Of a DNA stretch of 64,000 nucleotides, positions 45,825 to 55,140 are shown one piece after another. Numbering within the stretch: position 1 is the stretch's first letter; each line of letters begins with the position of its first letter. The DNA is taken from contig JBGRQA010000011.1 of assembly GCA_041725895.1 (NCBI GenBank), positions 62,001-126,000 on the forward strand, given 5' to 3'. A program made the position numbers and the translations under genes. This stretch comes from JBGRQA01 sp041725895. GTDB lineage: Bacteria; Bacteroidota; Bacteroidia; Bacteroidales; Marinifilaceae. The notes below the pieces were generated by a model. The model made no database searches. It saw only the letters and a list, made by a program, of their open reading frames with translations, and had not been told where the DNA came from.

Positions 45825-48188
45825 TTATTCCGCTAAAGGTAATGAAAAATGAAAACAGCTCCCCTTTCCCTCTTCACTTTTTGCCCAAATTTCCCCTCCG
45901 TTTTTAATAACAAACTCTTTGCAAAGCAACAGACCAAGTCCCGTTCCTTCCTCCTCCTGGGTTCCCGGGTGCTGGATTTTTTTTCCAATATCAAAGAGAT
46001 AAGGCAATTCTTTCGCTGAGATACCTATTCCGGTATCACAAACAGAAACCTCCACCTTACTATCGCTTATCAGCACATCCACCTCCACTTTTCCATTCTC
46101 GTAAGTAAATTTTATTGCATTGTTTAAAAGGTTGCGAATAACAGTAGTAATCATATTTTCATCCGCATGCACCCAACAAGGACCTTCAATCAGATTCGCA
46201 ACCTTAATCTTTTTGGCTTTGGCCATGTTTAAAATACCATTTATGGCCTGATCTGTCACAATCTTAAGATCCATGGTCTCCGGCCTGTAACTCACCCCTC
46301 CGATCTGCAAACGCCCCCAGGTCAAAAGATCTTCCAAAAGAGCTTGCATATTCATTGATGCGGTATGAAGATCATTGATAAATTCATTTTGTGTACTTTC
46401 ATCTACTGTCTTCCTTTTCTCCGCAAGAAATTTAGACAAACCCAATATAGCATTGACCGGGTTCTTTAAATCATGAGCTATAATTGAAAAAAAGCGATCT
46501 TTGGTTGCATTAGCATGCCGTAATGCCTTTTCTGACTCCTCCAAACGGAAATGCGCCTCCCTTTGATCGGTAATATCATCAACCACCCAAATAAACCCAT
46601 GCTCCAAATCTCTCGCATCCAATGCACTCCCAAACATCTGACACCAAATGAGCCCCCCGTTTTTGCGCTTCAACTGATGCTCCACCTTCACATACTTCTC
46701 TTCCCTTTGCCTGGTCAGATACATTTTACCAAAATCTTCATACGCCTCATAACTGGGATAGAACATACCCACACTCTCCCCAATCAACTCCTCCATTTCG
46801 TACCCCATGATTTCACAAAACCGATAGTTGGTATCGATGATATTCCTTTTAGAATCAACGGCCAAAATCCCTACAAGCGAATTGTTCAGAACAGCCTTGA
46901 GCCGCAAATAAGCCAACCGGGTAAGCTCCTCCTGCCGGACAAGCTTATCGGCATTGGTGCTGATCTCTTCATTCATCAGTATTAGAGATTTATTCACCTC
47001 CTCCAGCTGCCGGGTTCTCATTTCCACTTTCCGGTCGAGCCCCTTGTTCACCTGTTCCAGTTTAATTCTCTGCTTTCGTCTGATTTGCATTACAATAATC
47101 AGAAATAGAATAACCAATAGAGAAAAACAAAATATGAGGAAAAATTCCATGTAGTACTTTTGCAAAAAGGAAGGCGGTTGATTTATTATAATGGCATTTT
47201 CAGGCAAATCTCCCAAATCAATTCCAAATGCAGAAATCAAATTGTAATCAAACACTACCCTTGTAGGACAATCCCATATAACAGGAATCGTACTGACAGA
47301 GGTTCCTCTCAGAATTTTCAAAGCAACCTCTGCAGCAATATGCCCCTGATCGAAACCACTGGTAATAACCCCTCCGGTAATCCCCTTGCCAACGTAGAAA
47401 CTCCACGATCCATAAACAGGCACAGTTGTATTCTGACTAACAATCTGAATGGCATCTGCATAGGAGAAATAGTTCTGATTCGAATCCCGGTTGAGAGAAA
47501 GCAGATACACCATATACTCGGGAGGAAGTTCTTGAAGCCTTTTGATCAGATCCTCCACCGCAAATTCATCAAGGTATTCTATAGGATACTTCTTATCCCA
47601 ATGTGGCAACAGATCTGCAAATAATTTCTTATTGGCAAGGCCGGTAGTCGTTTGGTCATTGATAACTAGGATTCGTTTGCGAAGTGGATGAATCTTCTTC
47701 ATCAATTTCAGCGTACCCTCCAAATCGGTATTCTCCACAACTCCTGTAATCCCCGTTTCTCCACGAAGATGAGATTCTTTAAAATTATTAATCCCGCAAA
47801 AAACAATCGGAAGGTTCTTAAAGTATAATTCCCGATTATCTACAACAAACTTCAAAGCATTGTTATCGGCCACAATAACAACATGGAATCGAATATCTTT
47901 GAGACTATGCTCAAAAAGAATTTTAAAATTTTCAGAGAAGCTATCCTTAAAAATCCGTTTGGAATCCAGGTACTCAAAATACACCTCAACCTCCTTTTCC
48001 AAAGGAGCAAACACACACTGAATTCCTTTCGAAATACTATCGGTCCATTCCAATCCCTGGTGATACGAATGCAACACCAAAACCTGCTTTTTCTCAGCAG
48101 TCACTCTCTCTTGACTCAGTAAGAAAAGAGAAAGCAGCAAAAAGAAAAAACACCTTATCGATTTTCTCCAATCCCCTACAGCTTTCAT
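45825..48188 (-). CDS. ABC-substrate-binding-domain/PAS hybrid sensor kinase
   Basis: Product of 787 residues. Order: signal/TM near 12-28; a periplasmic ABC_sub_bind-like domain (~33-310) with LVLHSYHQGLEWTDSISKGI and GVVENTDLEGTLKLMKKIHP; TM near 345-367; a coiled coil; a PAS domain (GILAVDSKRNIIDTNYRFCEIMGY); HisKA with FFSIIAHDLKNPVNAILG; and an ATPase domain with NLLNNAIKFTYENGKV and GTGLGLLLCKEFVIKNGG. It probably senses a small periplasmic solute. Encoded 13 nt from the downstream end of the esterase-like gene, on the same strand, so these may share a transcript. Confidence 0.92.
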   Translation of the reverse strand: MKAVGDWRKSIRCFFFLLLSLFLLSQERVTAEKKQVLVLHSYHQGLEWTDSISKGIQCVFAPLEKEVEVYFEYLDSKRIFKDSFSENFKILFEHSLKDIRFHVVIVADNNALKFVVDNRELYFKNLPIVFCGINNFKESHLRGETGITGVVENTDLEGTLKLMKKIHPLRKRILVINDQTTTGLANKKLFADLLPHWDKKYPIEYLDEFAVEDLIKRLQELPPEYMVYLLSLNRDSNQNYFSYADAIQIVSQNTTVPVYGSWSFYVGKGITGGVITSGFDQGHIAAEVALKILRGTSVSTIPVIWDCPTRVVFDYNLISAFGIDLGDLPENAIIINQPPSFLQKYYMEFFLIFCFSLLVILFLIIVMQIRRKQRIKLEQVNKGLDRKVEMRTRQLEEVNKSLILMNEEISTNADKLVRQEELTRLAYLRLKAVLNNSLVGILAVDSKRNIIDTNYRFCEIMGYEMEELIGESVGMFYPSYEAYEDFGKMYLTRQREEKYVKVEHQLKRKNGGLIWCQMFGSALDARDLEHGFIWVVDDITDQREAHFRLEESEKALRHANATKDRFFSIIAHDLKNPVNAILGLSKFLAEKRKTVDESTQNEFINDLHTASMNMQALLEDLLTWGRLQIGGVSYRPETMDLKIVTDQAINGILNMAKAKKIKVANLIEGPCWVHADENMITTVIRNLLNNAIKFTYENGKVEVDVLISDSKVEVSVCDTGIGISAKELPYLFDIGKKIQHPGTQEEEGTGLGLLLCKEFVIKNGGEIWAKSEEGKGSCFHFSLPLAE

Positions 48189-48201
48189 TTCATTCCAATG
48201 A

Positions 48202-49383
48202 TTACTTATCTATCAATTCTGATATCGAATCCCTTACGGGTTGCATAAGCCGAAATAATTTCACTTCAAAATCTTTTCGTTCGGGAGCCATTTTATGAGC
48301 TTGTTCAAAATACAATTTGGCCATCGGAAGATTATTGGTTTTCTCATAGGCCTTTCCTAAAAAGAAAAGAGCTTCTCCACTGGCAGGATACAACCTTACC
48401 CCTTCCTCCAAAAACAGAATCGCTTCATCCTCCCTGCCTTGCTCCAGAAACTTATCTCCTACACTCTTCAGTAATGTGTAAGGCACTTTAATATCCCTTC
48501 CATAATTTAGCAAAACAGTTCCTTTGTAACTTTTTAATTTTTCAAATCCACCCTCAACCAACTCCTTCTCTGTGGGGAATCGATAATCATCAAATATTTT
48601 TTCCAGGCCTGACATCATACTTTTCTTCACTAAACTATAATGAGTTTCGTCCGCCATCCATTCAAAATCCCAAACAAAATCGCTCGGTGTACTATTTTTC
48701 AATAAACCAACCAACTTCTCACATGCAAAAAGCTGCTGTTTCCCTTCCAATCCGATAGACATATACATTCGTTTACGGAAGGTTAACTTTTTAGTAATGA
48801 ATTCCTCAAATTTATCCACCAAAGCACCATTGTCCCACCAAATGTTGGGACTAAAAAGAAGATAACGATCAAATAACTCCGAATTAGTAATCATCACATG
48901 GAAAGCGAAAACTCCACTAAAATCATGTCCCACAATTACATTCTGAGAACGGGTCCTGAATTGTTTTCCAATTTCAGGTATAATTTCCTTTTCCAATGCT
49001 TCCATAAAACGGTTGGCTCCCCCACGCATAGGATAGATTCGTTTATGCATGGAAGGTGCCTCAGGTGTCATATCCCGAAGAGGAACAATATTATCAAACC
49101 CGACTACAATATGAGGGGGCATGGAATGATTTTCAATCATAAAATCAACAACTTCCACCATCGTATCAAAATACTTTGTCCCATCCATTATGTAGATCAC
49201 AGGAAAACTGGCATAGGAACTCTCGTACCCATCCGGAAGATACACTCTCAACTCCTTGTCTTCATCAAAAACTCCCGAATACACATTAATTGCCCTGATA
49301 CTTTCAGGCTTTACTTTTGCCTCCAATCCCCAATGAGAGATGCAAAAAAGTAAGAAAAAGAGGTAGGATATAATTTTGCGCAT
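48202..49383 (-). CDS. esterase-D-fold protein with TPR tail, altered nucleophile
   Basis: Product of 393 residues. Signal peptide to about residue 22, an alpha/beta hydrolase domain of the enterochelin-esterase type (VIYIMDGTKYFDT, then NVIVGHDFSGVFAFHV, then LFSPNIWWDN), and a C-terminal TPR region (~290-385). In the nucleophile elbow GHSxGG the Ser is replaced by Asp154 (GHDFSG, codon GAT), while a later His (DETHYSL) remains. The protein is probably not a normal serine esterase; a pseudo-enzyme or binding role is likely. It is the first gene upstream of the hybrid kinase on the same strand. Confidence 0.8.
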   Translation of the reverse strand: MRKIISYLFFLLFCISHWGLEAKVKPESIRAINVYSGVFDEDKELRVYLPDGYESSYASFPVIYIMDGTKYFDTMVEVVDFMIENHSMPPHIVVGFDNIVPLRDMTPEAPSMHKRIYPMRGGANRFMEALEKEIIPEIGKQFRTRSQNVIVGHDFSGVFAFHVMITNSELFDRYLLFSPNIWWDNGALVDKFEEFITKKLTFRKRMYMSIGLEGKQQLFACEKLVGLLKNSTPSDFVWDFEWMADETHYSLVKKSMMSGLEKIFDDYRFPTEKELVEGGFEKLKSYKGTVLLNYGRDIKVPYTLLKSVGDKFLEQGREDEAILFLEEGVRLYPASGEALFFLGKAYEKTNNLPMAKLYFEQAHKMAPERKDFEVKLFRLMQPVRDSISELIDK

Positions 49384-49551
49384 ATCAAAAAGGTATAGTT
49401 AGAATTCATCCAAATCAATCACAAAACGGATATAATCTTAAATTGAAACAAAGTCCTATTGACCTCGGGTGACTTTTCTATTAATTTACAATAAATTCCC
49501 TTTCCATTCAATACCCAAACGAAACCTTTAGAGCAAATAATTTCCAAAAAA

Positions 49552-49581
49552 ATAAAAAAACACGGCCAAATGGTCGTGTTT
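49552..49581 (-). terminator. intrinsic terminator of YceI gene 1
   Basis: AAACACGGCC (49558-49567) pairs with GGTCGTGTTT (49572-49581) with one G-T pair; on the minus strand it runs into TTTTATTTTTT. It lies 26 nt after the stop at 49607. Confidence 0.8.
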
Positions 49582-49606
49582 CTTACTGTAAAGCTCGGTT
49601 CTGTCC

Positions 49607-50206
49607 TCATCGGGATTCCAGAATCAACTTCACATTCAAATCAAAATCATCATAAATCATTCTATTCCCCAAATTGGAGAAAAAAGAGTCGGAACCATAC
49701 CTAACATTATACTTTGCACGGTCAACTACCATTTTGGCTTCAACGTGCATCTCCCCTTCCTGCTTATGAAGAACAACAGTAAATACCAAAGGATGAGTAA
49801 TCCCTTTTATGGTCATATCGCCCTTGATTTGATAGGTATTTCCGTGCAATTTTTTAGCTCCTTTCACCACAAAACGAGCAGTTGGATACTCCTCCACGGC
49901 AAAGAAATCATCGGATTTTAAATGATTCACTAATTTTTTGCTCTGATTGGACTGTTTCAAATCTGTATTGGTAATGCTCTTCATGTCGATCTCAAATTTT
50001 CCACTTTTGATCAACTCTCCATCCATTTCCAACTCCCCCATTTTCAGAGCAATTTCTCCTGTATGCTCGCCGGTTACTTTCTTCCCTATCCAAACAACGC
50101 TACTAGCGTCCAGCTTAGCGGAATAAATACTTTGGGCCATAACTGATCCACTTAGGATTATCCACCCAAAAAGAAAAAGATTTACAATGAACCATCGTTT
50201 TTTCAT
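49607..50206 (-). CDS. YceI-family periplasmic protein (copy 1)
   Basis: Product of 199 residues with a signal peptide ending near VMAQ. The YceI lipocalin-like barrel is recognised from SVVWIGKKVTGEHTGEI near the start, FVVKGAKKLHGNTYQIKGDMTIKGITHPL, and VDRAKYNVRYGSDSFFSNLG at the end. YceI proteins bind isoprenoid lipids such as polyprenyl chains. It is a paralogue of the protein encoded at 50415-51014, sharing the same length and most motifs, so the pair arose by duplication. Confidence 0.92.
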   Translation of the reverse strand: MKKRWFIVNLFLFGWIILSGSVMAQSIYSAKLDASSVVWIGKKVTGEHTGEIALKMGELEMDGELIKSGKFEIDMKSITNTDLKQSNQSKKLVNHLKSDDFFAVEEYPTARFVVKGAKKLHGNTYQIKGDMTIKGITHPLVFTVVLHKQEGEMHVEAKMVVDRAKYNVRYGSDSFFSNLGNRMIYDDFDLNVKLILESR

Positions 50207-50351
50207 TACTGTATCAGTTAAAGTTTAACAATCGGAAAATCATGGAACCTCCTCAGCTACAAAATAGCTGAAAGCAGATTCCCTTTCCTTACAAACCCCA
50301 ATCAAATTACAATTTATTTTAATCTAAATCAAATAAAAGGAACAGGGAGCC

Positions 50352-50394
50352 AAAAAAAGGCCCACAACCGGTCATTCAACCGGATTGTGAGCCT
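50352..50394 (-). terminator. intrinsic terminator of YceI gene 2
   Basis: AGGCCCACAACCGG (50358-50371) pairs with CCGGATTGTGAGCCT (50380-50394) with small internal mismatches; the minus strand continues into TTTTTTTGG. Confidence 0.8.
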
Positions 50395-50414
50395 CATTAA
50401 ACCAACAGGTAAAA

Positions 50415-51014
50415 TTATTTCTTTAAATACAGATTCACATTTAGCTCAAACTCATTCTCGATAGCCTTGTCTCCCAAATTACTGAAAAAACTGCCGGATC
50501 CGTAACGAACGCCAAATTGGGTACGATCGATCACTATTTTTGCCGAAGCATGTAATTCGGAATCATGCTCATGCAAATCAACTTTGAATTCAATAGCTTG
50601 AGTAACCCCTTTAATGGTGGCATTTCCTTCCACCAGGAAACTTCCATCCCCTTGTTTGGTGGCTTTTTCAATGGTAAATAATGCTTTGGGAAATTTGTCA
50701 ACTCCAAAAAAATCGCCATTCTTCAGATGCCCTTCCAGTTTTTGGGCGTATCCCGGATCCTTTATATCAGTAACAACAATAGTATTCATATCTACCTCAA
50801 AACTTCCCCCTTTAATGTTGGAACCATTAAAATCCAACTCTCCTGAACTCAGTTGAATTGTTCCGGAATGCTCTCCGGCAACTTTTTTTCCCACCCAATG
50901 TACTGAAGATTTTTTCGAAGTTATTTTGTAGATATTTTTTGCATACGCCTCTACATTTAAAATCATAGCCGAAGCCAATACGAATGTCCAAACAATAATT
51001 CTTTTTGCTTTCAT
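50415..51014 (-). CDS. YceI-family periplasmic protein (copy 2)
   Basis: Product of 199 residues, signal peptide to about AYAK. It carries the same YceI motifs as its neighbour: SVHWVGKKVAGEHSGTIQLS, FTIEKATKQGDGSFLVEGNA, TIKGVTQAIEF, and IDRTQFGVRYGSGSFFSNLG. It is separated from copy 1 by its own terminator and so is independently expressed. The AraC-type regulator gene lies 129 nt upstream on the same strand. Confidence 0.92.
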   Translation of the reverse strand: MKAKRIIVWTFVLASAMILNVEAYAKNIYKITSKKSSVHWVGKKVAGEHSGTIQLSSGELDFNGSNIKGGSFEVDMNTIVVTDIKDPGYAQKLEGHLKNGDFFGVDKFPKALFTIEKATKQGDGSFLVEGNATIKGVTQAIEFKVDLHEHDSELHASAKIVIDRTQFGVRYGSGSFFSNLGDKAIENEFELNVNLYLKK

Positions 51015-51143
51015 AACGATAATACTTTTTCTATTTTACCTATTTTTTTTCAAACCTATAATCCTGTTTACGATTGAATTACAATAGCAAAAATAGAGCA
51101 TCCGTAGAAGGCAGTAAATGGACAAAAAACTGGTATTATTGGA

Positions 51144-52037
51144 CTATTTTCGAATCAGCGACCGAAACTCACTAAGAGTCTGATTTGTATACTTTTTGAA
51201 GAAACGACTAAAATAGGCCGGATCCTGAAAGCCCAAATCGTAAGCAATCTCCTTGGTATTCATATCAGAGGCATACAACATTTTCTTGGCCTCTTTGATT
51301 ACACGGTTGCGAATTAATTCTCCAGCTGTTATACCTGTAGTTTTCTTGGTAATCTCATTCAGGCAGGTAGCACGGAGATTCAATAAATCAGCATAGGAAG
51401 AAACATTCTTCTTCTCCCTATAGTTTGCATCAATCAATTGCTTAAAGCGGATGATAACCGAACCTGGGTGCTCCTCATCCAATGGGGTATCCGGATCGTG
51501 TTGCTGATCATACAAACGGCGGGCTTCCAACATAAAAAGTTTCAATTGATGGAATAGAATATCGTGACGAAATTTATCGTTTTGCCTGAACTCCCGTTTG
51601 AGTAAACGGGTAAGTCCATCAAATACGTCAACATCTCCCTCATCCAGGGAAATAACAGAGCGAAAGTCAGGATTACTAAACAGGGTAGAATTGGAAAAAG
51701 ATCCAGTCTCATTCTCCTTAATTGCAAAAAAAGTTTCATTGAAAATGATGATATCTCCTTCACAATGCCCGTTCATAACAAACCGATGCTTCAAACCCGG
51801 CGGAACAAAAAGTATTGAATTTTCACGAAGCGTATACTCTACATATTCTGTGGCATGAATGGCTTCCCCCTTCCGGATCCAGAAAATCGAGTAGTAATCA
51901 TGCATATGATCCTGCTGGTTCTCTGCCCTTACAGCAGCACACATCGAACCAATTTCATGGATATGAAACAGACCTTCGGAGGCTTTCCTCTCTTCAAACA
52001 AATGGTTGGGACTTGTATTCATGATAATAGCATTCAA
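51144..52037 (-). CDS. AraC-family transcriptional regulator
   Basis: Product of 297 residues. N-terminal cupin-type ligand region (MHDYYSIFWIRKGEAIHATE, then ENSILFVPPGLKHRF) and a C-terminal AraC double HTH (LRATCLNEITKKTTGITAGE, then SDMNTKEIAYDLGFQDPAYFSRFFKKYTNQTLSEFR). The target genes are unknown; the YceI genes immediately downstream are natural candidates. Alternative ATG at 52022. Confidence 0.93.
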   Translation of the reverse strand: MNAIIMNTSPNHLFEERKASEGLFHIHEIGSMCAAVRAENQQDHMHDYYSIFWIRKGEAIHATEYVEYTLRENSILFVPPGLKHRFVMNGHCEGDIIIFNETFFAIKENETGSFSNSTLFSNPDFRSVISLDEGDVDVFDGLTRLLKREFRQNDKFRHDILFHQLKLFMLEARRLYDQQHDPDTPLDEEHPGSVIIRFKQLIDANYREKKNVSSYADLLNLRATCLNEITKKTTGITAGELIRNRVIKEAKKMLYASDMNTKEIAYDLGFQDPAYFSRFFKKYTNQTLSEFRSLIRK

Positions 52038-52149
52038 CTTGAATTAACAACCAGATTAAGTTCGTCATTTTTTCACTGCCTTCAAACCAAACCGCAAAAA
52101 AAGTAGTGGATATACCAATCTTCAACAAAGAATCAATGCAAACAAAACC

Positions 52150-52353
52150 TTACATGAGATTTCGTTTCCCGGCCTTTTGACGCATAACATTGTAAACCGT
52201 TAGGGGAAGCCCTACAATCATAAGAATTCCAGCAAAACGCACAACAGAATCATATACCAATTCAGAAAGATTCAACAAGGAAAAGTATTCTACCAATCGG
52301 ATCGATAAGAAAAGTAGCACCCCAACAATTAAAACTAAATATGACTTTTTCAT
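52150..52353 (-). CDS. small two-helix membrane protein
   Basis: Product of 67 residues with two hydrophobic segments (about 4-18 and 40-56) and a basic C-terminus (RQKAGKRN). No family recognised. The same size and layout as the next gene upstream (52393-52596), 39 nt away, suggest a tandem pair of related small proteins. Confidence 0.55.
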   Translation of the reverse strand: MKKSYLVLIVGVLLFLSIRLVEYFSLLNLSELVYDSVVRFAGILMIVGLPLTVYNVMRQKAGKRNLM

Positions 52354-52392
52354 TTGATAGTATTTGAAAAGTAATAGAACGAACTCGCTTTT

Positions 52393-52596
52393 TTAGATAA
52401 ACTTTGTTTTACAATTTTTCTGGCTGCAAAAATTAAATGCCATAGCAACAAATCCGGTTAGCATTAAACCACAGGAAAAGCCCATAAAAAACTCAAACAG
52501 AAAATGGGAAGGCTCCCCAAAATGCAAATGCTTTACCAATTGGGTGACTGCAGATACGAACAGGCCAATCTTTACCAGAATGTGTAACTTCTTCAT
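52393..52596 (-). CDS. small two-helix membrane protein
   Basis: Product of 67 residues beginning MKKLHILVKIGLFVSAVTQL and ending in a basic tail (CSQKNCKTKF), with two hydrophobic segments. It shares length, topology and the MKK start with the downstream protein. Function unknown. Confidence 0.55.
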   Translation of the reverse strand: MKKLHILVKIGLFVSAVTQLVKHLHFGEPSHFLFEFFMGFSCGLMLTGFVAMAFNFCSQKNCKTKFI

Positions 52597-52753
52597 ACTT
52601 TGAAATAGGGTTAATTAGAAATAATTATCATCTCTTTTTCCTTCTTAGTAGATGCATACCTGAATTATTACATGCAATTTCCAACTTTTTTCAAAAAATT
52701 GTCGCTTTCTATCACTGACCTGTCTTTGGTTTTCCTTCGAGGAAGATTGCAAT

Positions 52754-52808
52754 CAAACTCAATACAAACTCGTAGTAAACTCGTAACAAAGTCGTAGTAA
52801 ACTCGTAT
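52754..52808. repeat. five 11-bp direct repeats (AAACTCGTAGT type)
   Basis: Consecutive 11-mers: AAACTCAATAC, AAACTCGTAGT, AAACTCGTAAC, AAAGTCGTAGT, AAACTCGTATT. They are uninterrupted and in phase with one helical turn. They lie about 160 nt upstream of the DUF6266 gene in a 370-nt intergenic region otherwise without features, and could be a protein-binding array or a slippage-prone repeat. Confidence 0.8.
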
Positions 52809-52966
52809 TTAATTGTATATAAAACAACTTTGATACATCTTATATATGTATCGATTTGAAGTTAATTGTACAGGTAAACTAAAGATAGTACCCGGACAGG
52901 ATGGAAGTTGTTCCTTACTACTTCATCAAACCGGAAAGAAAAACCAACCCCTAAAAAATTGATACC

Positions 52967-53596
52967 ATGGCACGACTCAAGAGTAAAATACTGGAAAAAG
53001 CTGCTGGTCAATTGGGCCAACTGGTGGTTTACAATGTTGGAGAAAATACTTATGTACGCACCAAGCCCTCACAATACCGCGACCGAAAAACGGAAACCCA
53101 ACTAGCTCAACGGCAGAAATTCCGGTTGGTGATGAATTTCCTGAGACCATTTACTAAAATGCTACGGCTGACCTTTTCCGATGAAAAGGGAATACGAAAG
53201 GGATTTCACCCGGCAAAATCTTACAACCTGAGGCATGGCATTTGCGGAAACTATCCCAATCAAAGCATTGACAGGCAGAAAGCCCTGCTCAGCAAAGGCC
53301 CCTTGCCACTACCGTTGCAGGCCAGGGTTACCCGGAAAGAAGAAGGCGTACTGTTTGAATGGAAACCAAACAATGAGCCGGAAACCGCTACCGATACACT
53401 CCTTGTGATGGCATTGGCCCCCCACCCCTCTTCATCCGATTACCGGTTCACGGGGATCAAACGATCGGAAGGGCAGTTTCTTTGGAATACACCGCTCAAC
53501 AGCAGCAATCAACCTGTGGAATTTTGGCTGGCCTTTCGAAATCAGGAGGAAAGCCTGATGAGTAACAGCCTGTATTTGGGCAAACAACCGCTGTAA
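52967..53596 (+). CDS. DUF6266 protein
   Basis: Product of 209 residues. The N-terminal MARLKSKILEKAAGQLGQLV, then YVRTKPSQYRDRKTETQLAQRQKF, follows the DUF6266 pattern (small-residue GxxGxxV strand, RxKP, then QxxxRxKF). Proteins of this family are common and multicopy in Bacteroidota and have no assigned function. There is no signal peptide. The ATG at 52967 is preceded by direct repeats. Confidence 0.82.
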   Translation: MARLKSKILEKAAGQLGQLVVYNVGENTYVRTKPSQYRDRKTETQLAQRQKFRLVMNFLRPFTKMLRLTFSDEKGIRKGFHPAKSYNLRHGICGNYPNQSIDRQKALLSKGPLPLPLQARVTRKEEGVLFEWKPNNEPETATDTLLVMALAPHPSSSDYRFTGIKRSEGQFLWNTPLNSSNQPVEFWLAFRNQEESLMSNSLYLGKQPL

Positions 53597-53953
53597 AAAA
53601 CTGATAAAAAGTTAAGAACATTGATACAATTCTGCTTTACGAGGGTAGGGAGAAGATTGGAAAAACTCCTATTTAAAATCATTCCAAATGGCAAAATTCT
53701 TTTTAACAATATTTTAAAGTTTCACTCTCCTCTCCTTTAATTATTTTATGATAGACTACAAACGAAGAGAACCCTTAATATCCATTCGAAGCGAATGGGA
53801 TATCAGTAGAAATTTCTTCTTTCCCATATTCGTATTTCGTTTTGTTAATCAACTCCATACAGATAAGAACATAAGGTGGTAAATCACAATCCATGGCCCC
53901 CTTTGGATTTTTGTTTCAATCCTGAATCTTTCCGAAATTGTTTAAGGAAAATA

Positions 53954-54130
53954 CAACTAAATGTTAAGCCATTGGCTGGTTGCTATTCGCCCCATTATGG
54001 AAATAAATGAGCAGGAATGGAACTGATAAAGAATTGAAGAGCCTCCGGTAGCCTAAGTGTGCTGGAATTTCAATTCACAATCGGTATTGAAGAATCCAAT
54101 TGCGAATAGCCATGAGCCAATGTTTAGTTA
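53954..54130. mobile_element. MITE-like element with long imperfect inverted repeats
   Basis: The left arm (AACTAAATGTTAAGCCATTG then GCTGG, GCTATTCGC; 53954-53990) and right arm (GCGAATAGCCATGAGCCAAT then GTTTAGTT; about 54102-54129) are inverted copies with small indels, enclosing ~110 nt without coding capacity. Size and structure fit a miniature inverted-repeat element. No clear target-site duplication was found, so it may instead be a dispersed structured repeat. Confidence 0.5.
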
Positions 54131-54365
54131 CTTCCATATATATCCCGTAAGGATCATCCTACGGCTAAAAAGAGATGATCAGCGTTCTTTGACATGTTGG
54201 AAAAAAGGCTAAAATAGAAAACACGATATCATCTCCCCGCTCTCTGTGCTGCCTTAGCAGTATGGAGAGCGGGATTATTCTCTCTAATTTGAGAATTTGG
54301 ATTTGCGATTTTTGATGGAGAGTTTGAGTTTTTGCGTTCTACGTAACAGGTTTATTCCGATCTCC

Positions 54366-55140
54366 ATTCAGGGCCAACTGCCTTGCGGCGCAAAATAACC
54401 CACCACCTTGATCTGAACCGGTGATGCGCCGCGGAGAATGTGATCAAGATCCAGGCTACAGATATAGGAGCCCTACGGGCTCAACAAAACAGGCTAATTA
54501 GTAAACCTTATGCTCTTCTGAAAAAAGGTACAACAAAATCAAACCATCGGGATAAATTCAGCTGTCACGTAGGAACGATATATTAATCAGAAGAGCAATT
54601 GGAAAACAACACATAGAATCCATTTAATTAGGCCTCTTGAACAACAAGCCAAGGTGATTGGTTCGAAGCCATATTCAAGACTAACCGTCTTGCAGCGCAA
54701 ATTACCCCATCACCTTGATCTGAACAGGTGATGCGCCGCGGAGAATGTGATCAAGATCCAGGCTATAAATATAGGAGCCCTACGGGCTCAACAAAACCGG
54801 CAAATTAGTAAACCTTATGCCTTTTGAAAAAATGTACAAAAAAAAACAAACCATCGGGCTTAATTCAGTTGTCCCTAAGGGACATCATATCTATAGCAGC
54901 TGAATTATTGAAGATTCCTAGTCCCGTAGGGACGATATATTAATCAGAAGAGCAATTGGAAAAAAAAACATAGAATCCATTTCATAGAAAATGAATTAGG
55001 CCCCTTGAACAGCAACAAAGGGAATTGGTTCAAGACCAACCGTCTTGCAGCGCAAATTACCCCATCACCTTGATCTGAACAGGTGATGCGCCGCGGAGAA
55101 CGTGATCAAGATCCAGGCTATAGATATAGGAGCCCCCACT
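54366..55140. repeat. tandem repeat, about 2.3 units of 307-355 bp
   Basis: The anchor CACCTTGATCTGAAC followed by GGTGATGCGCCGCGGAGAA and GTGATCAAGATCCAGGCTA occurs at 54404, 54711 and 55066. Units 1 and 2 continue with GAGCCCTACGGGCTC, TTAGTAAACCTTATG, AACCATCGGG, GACGATATATTAATCAGAAG and CATAGAATCCATTT. Unit 2 has extra palindromes GTCCCTAAGGGAC and GTCCCGTAGGGAC. Unit 3 is cut after AGGAGCCC. CCTTGATC and GATCAAG pair within each anchor, so each unit can fold. Confidence 0.88.

Noticed and set aside
54366..55140. Tandem repeat as CRISPR or as an insertion sequence
   Set aside because: Units are 300-355 bp with no spacer pattern, no transposase frame and no terminal repeats bounding all copies.
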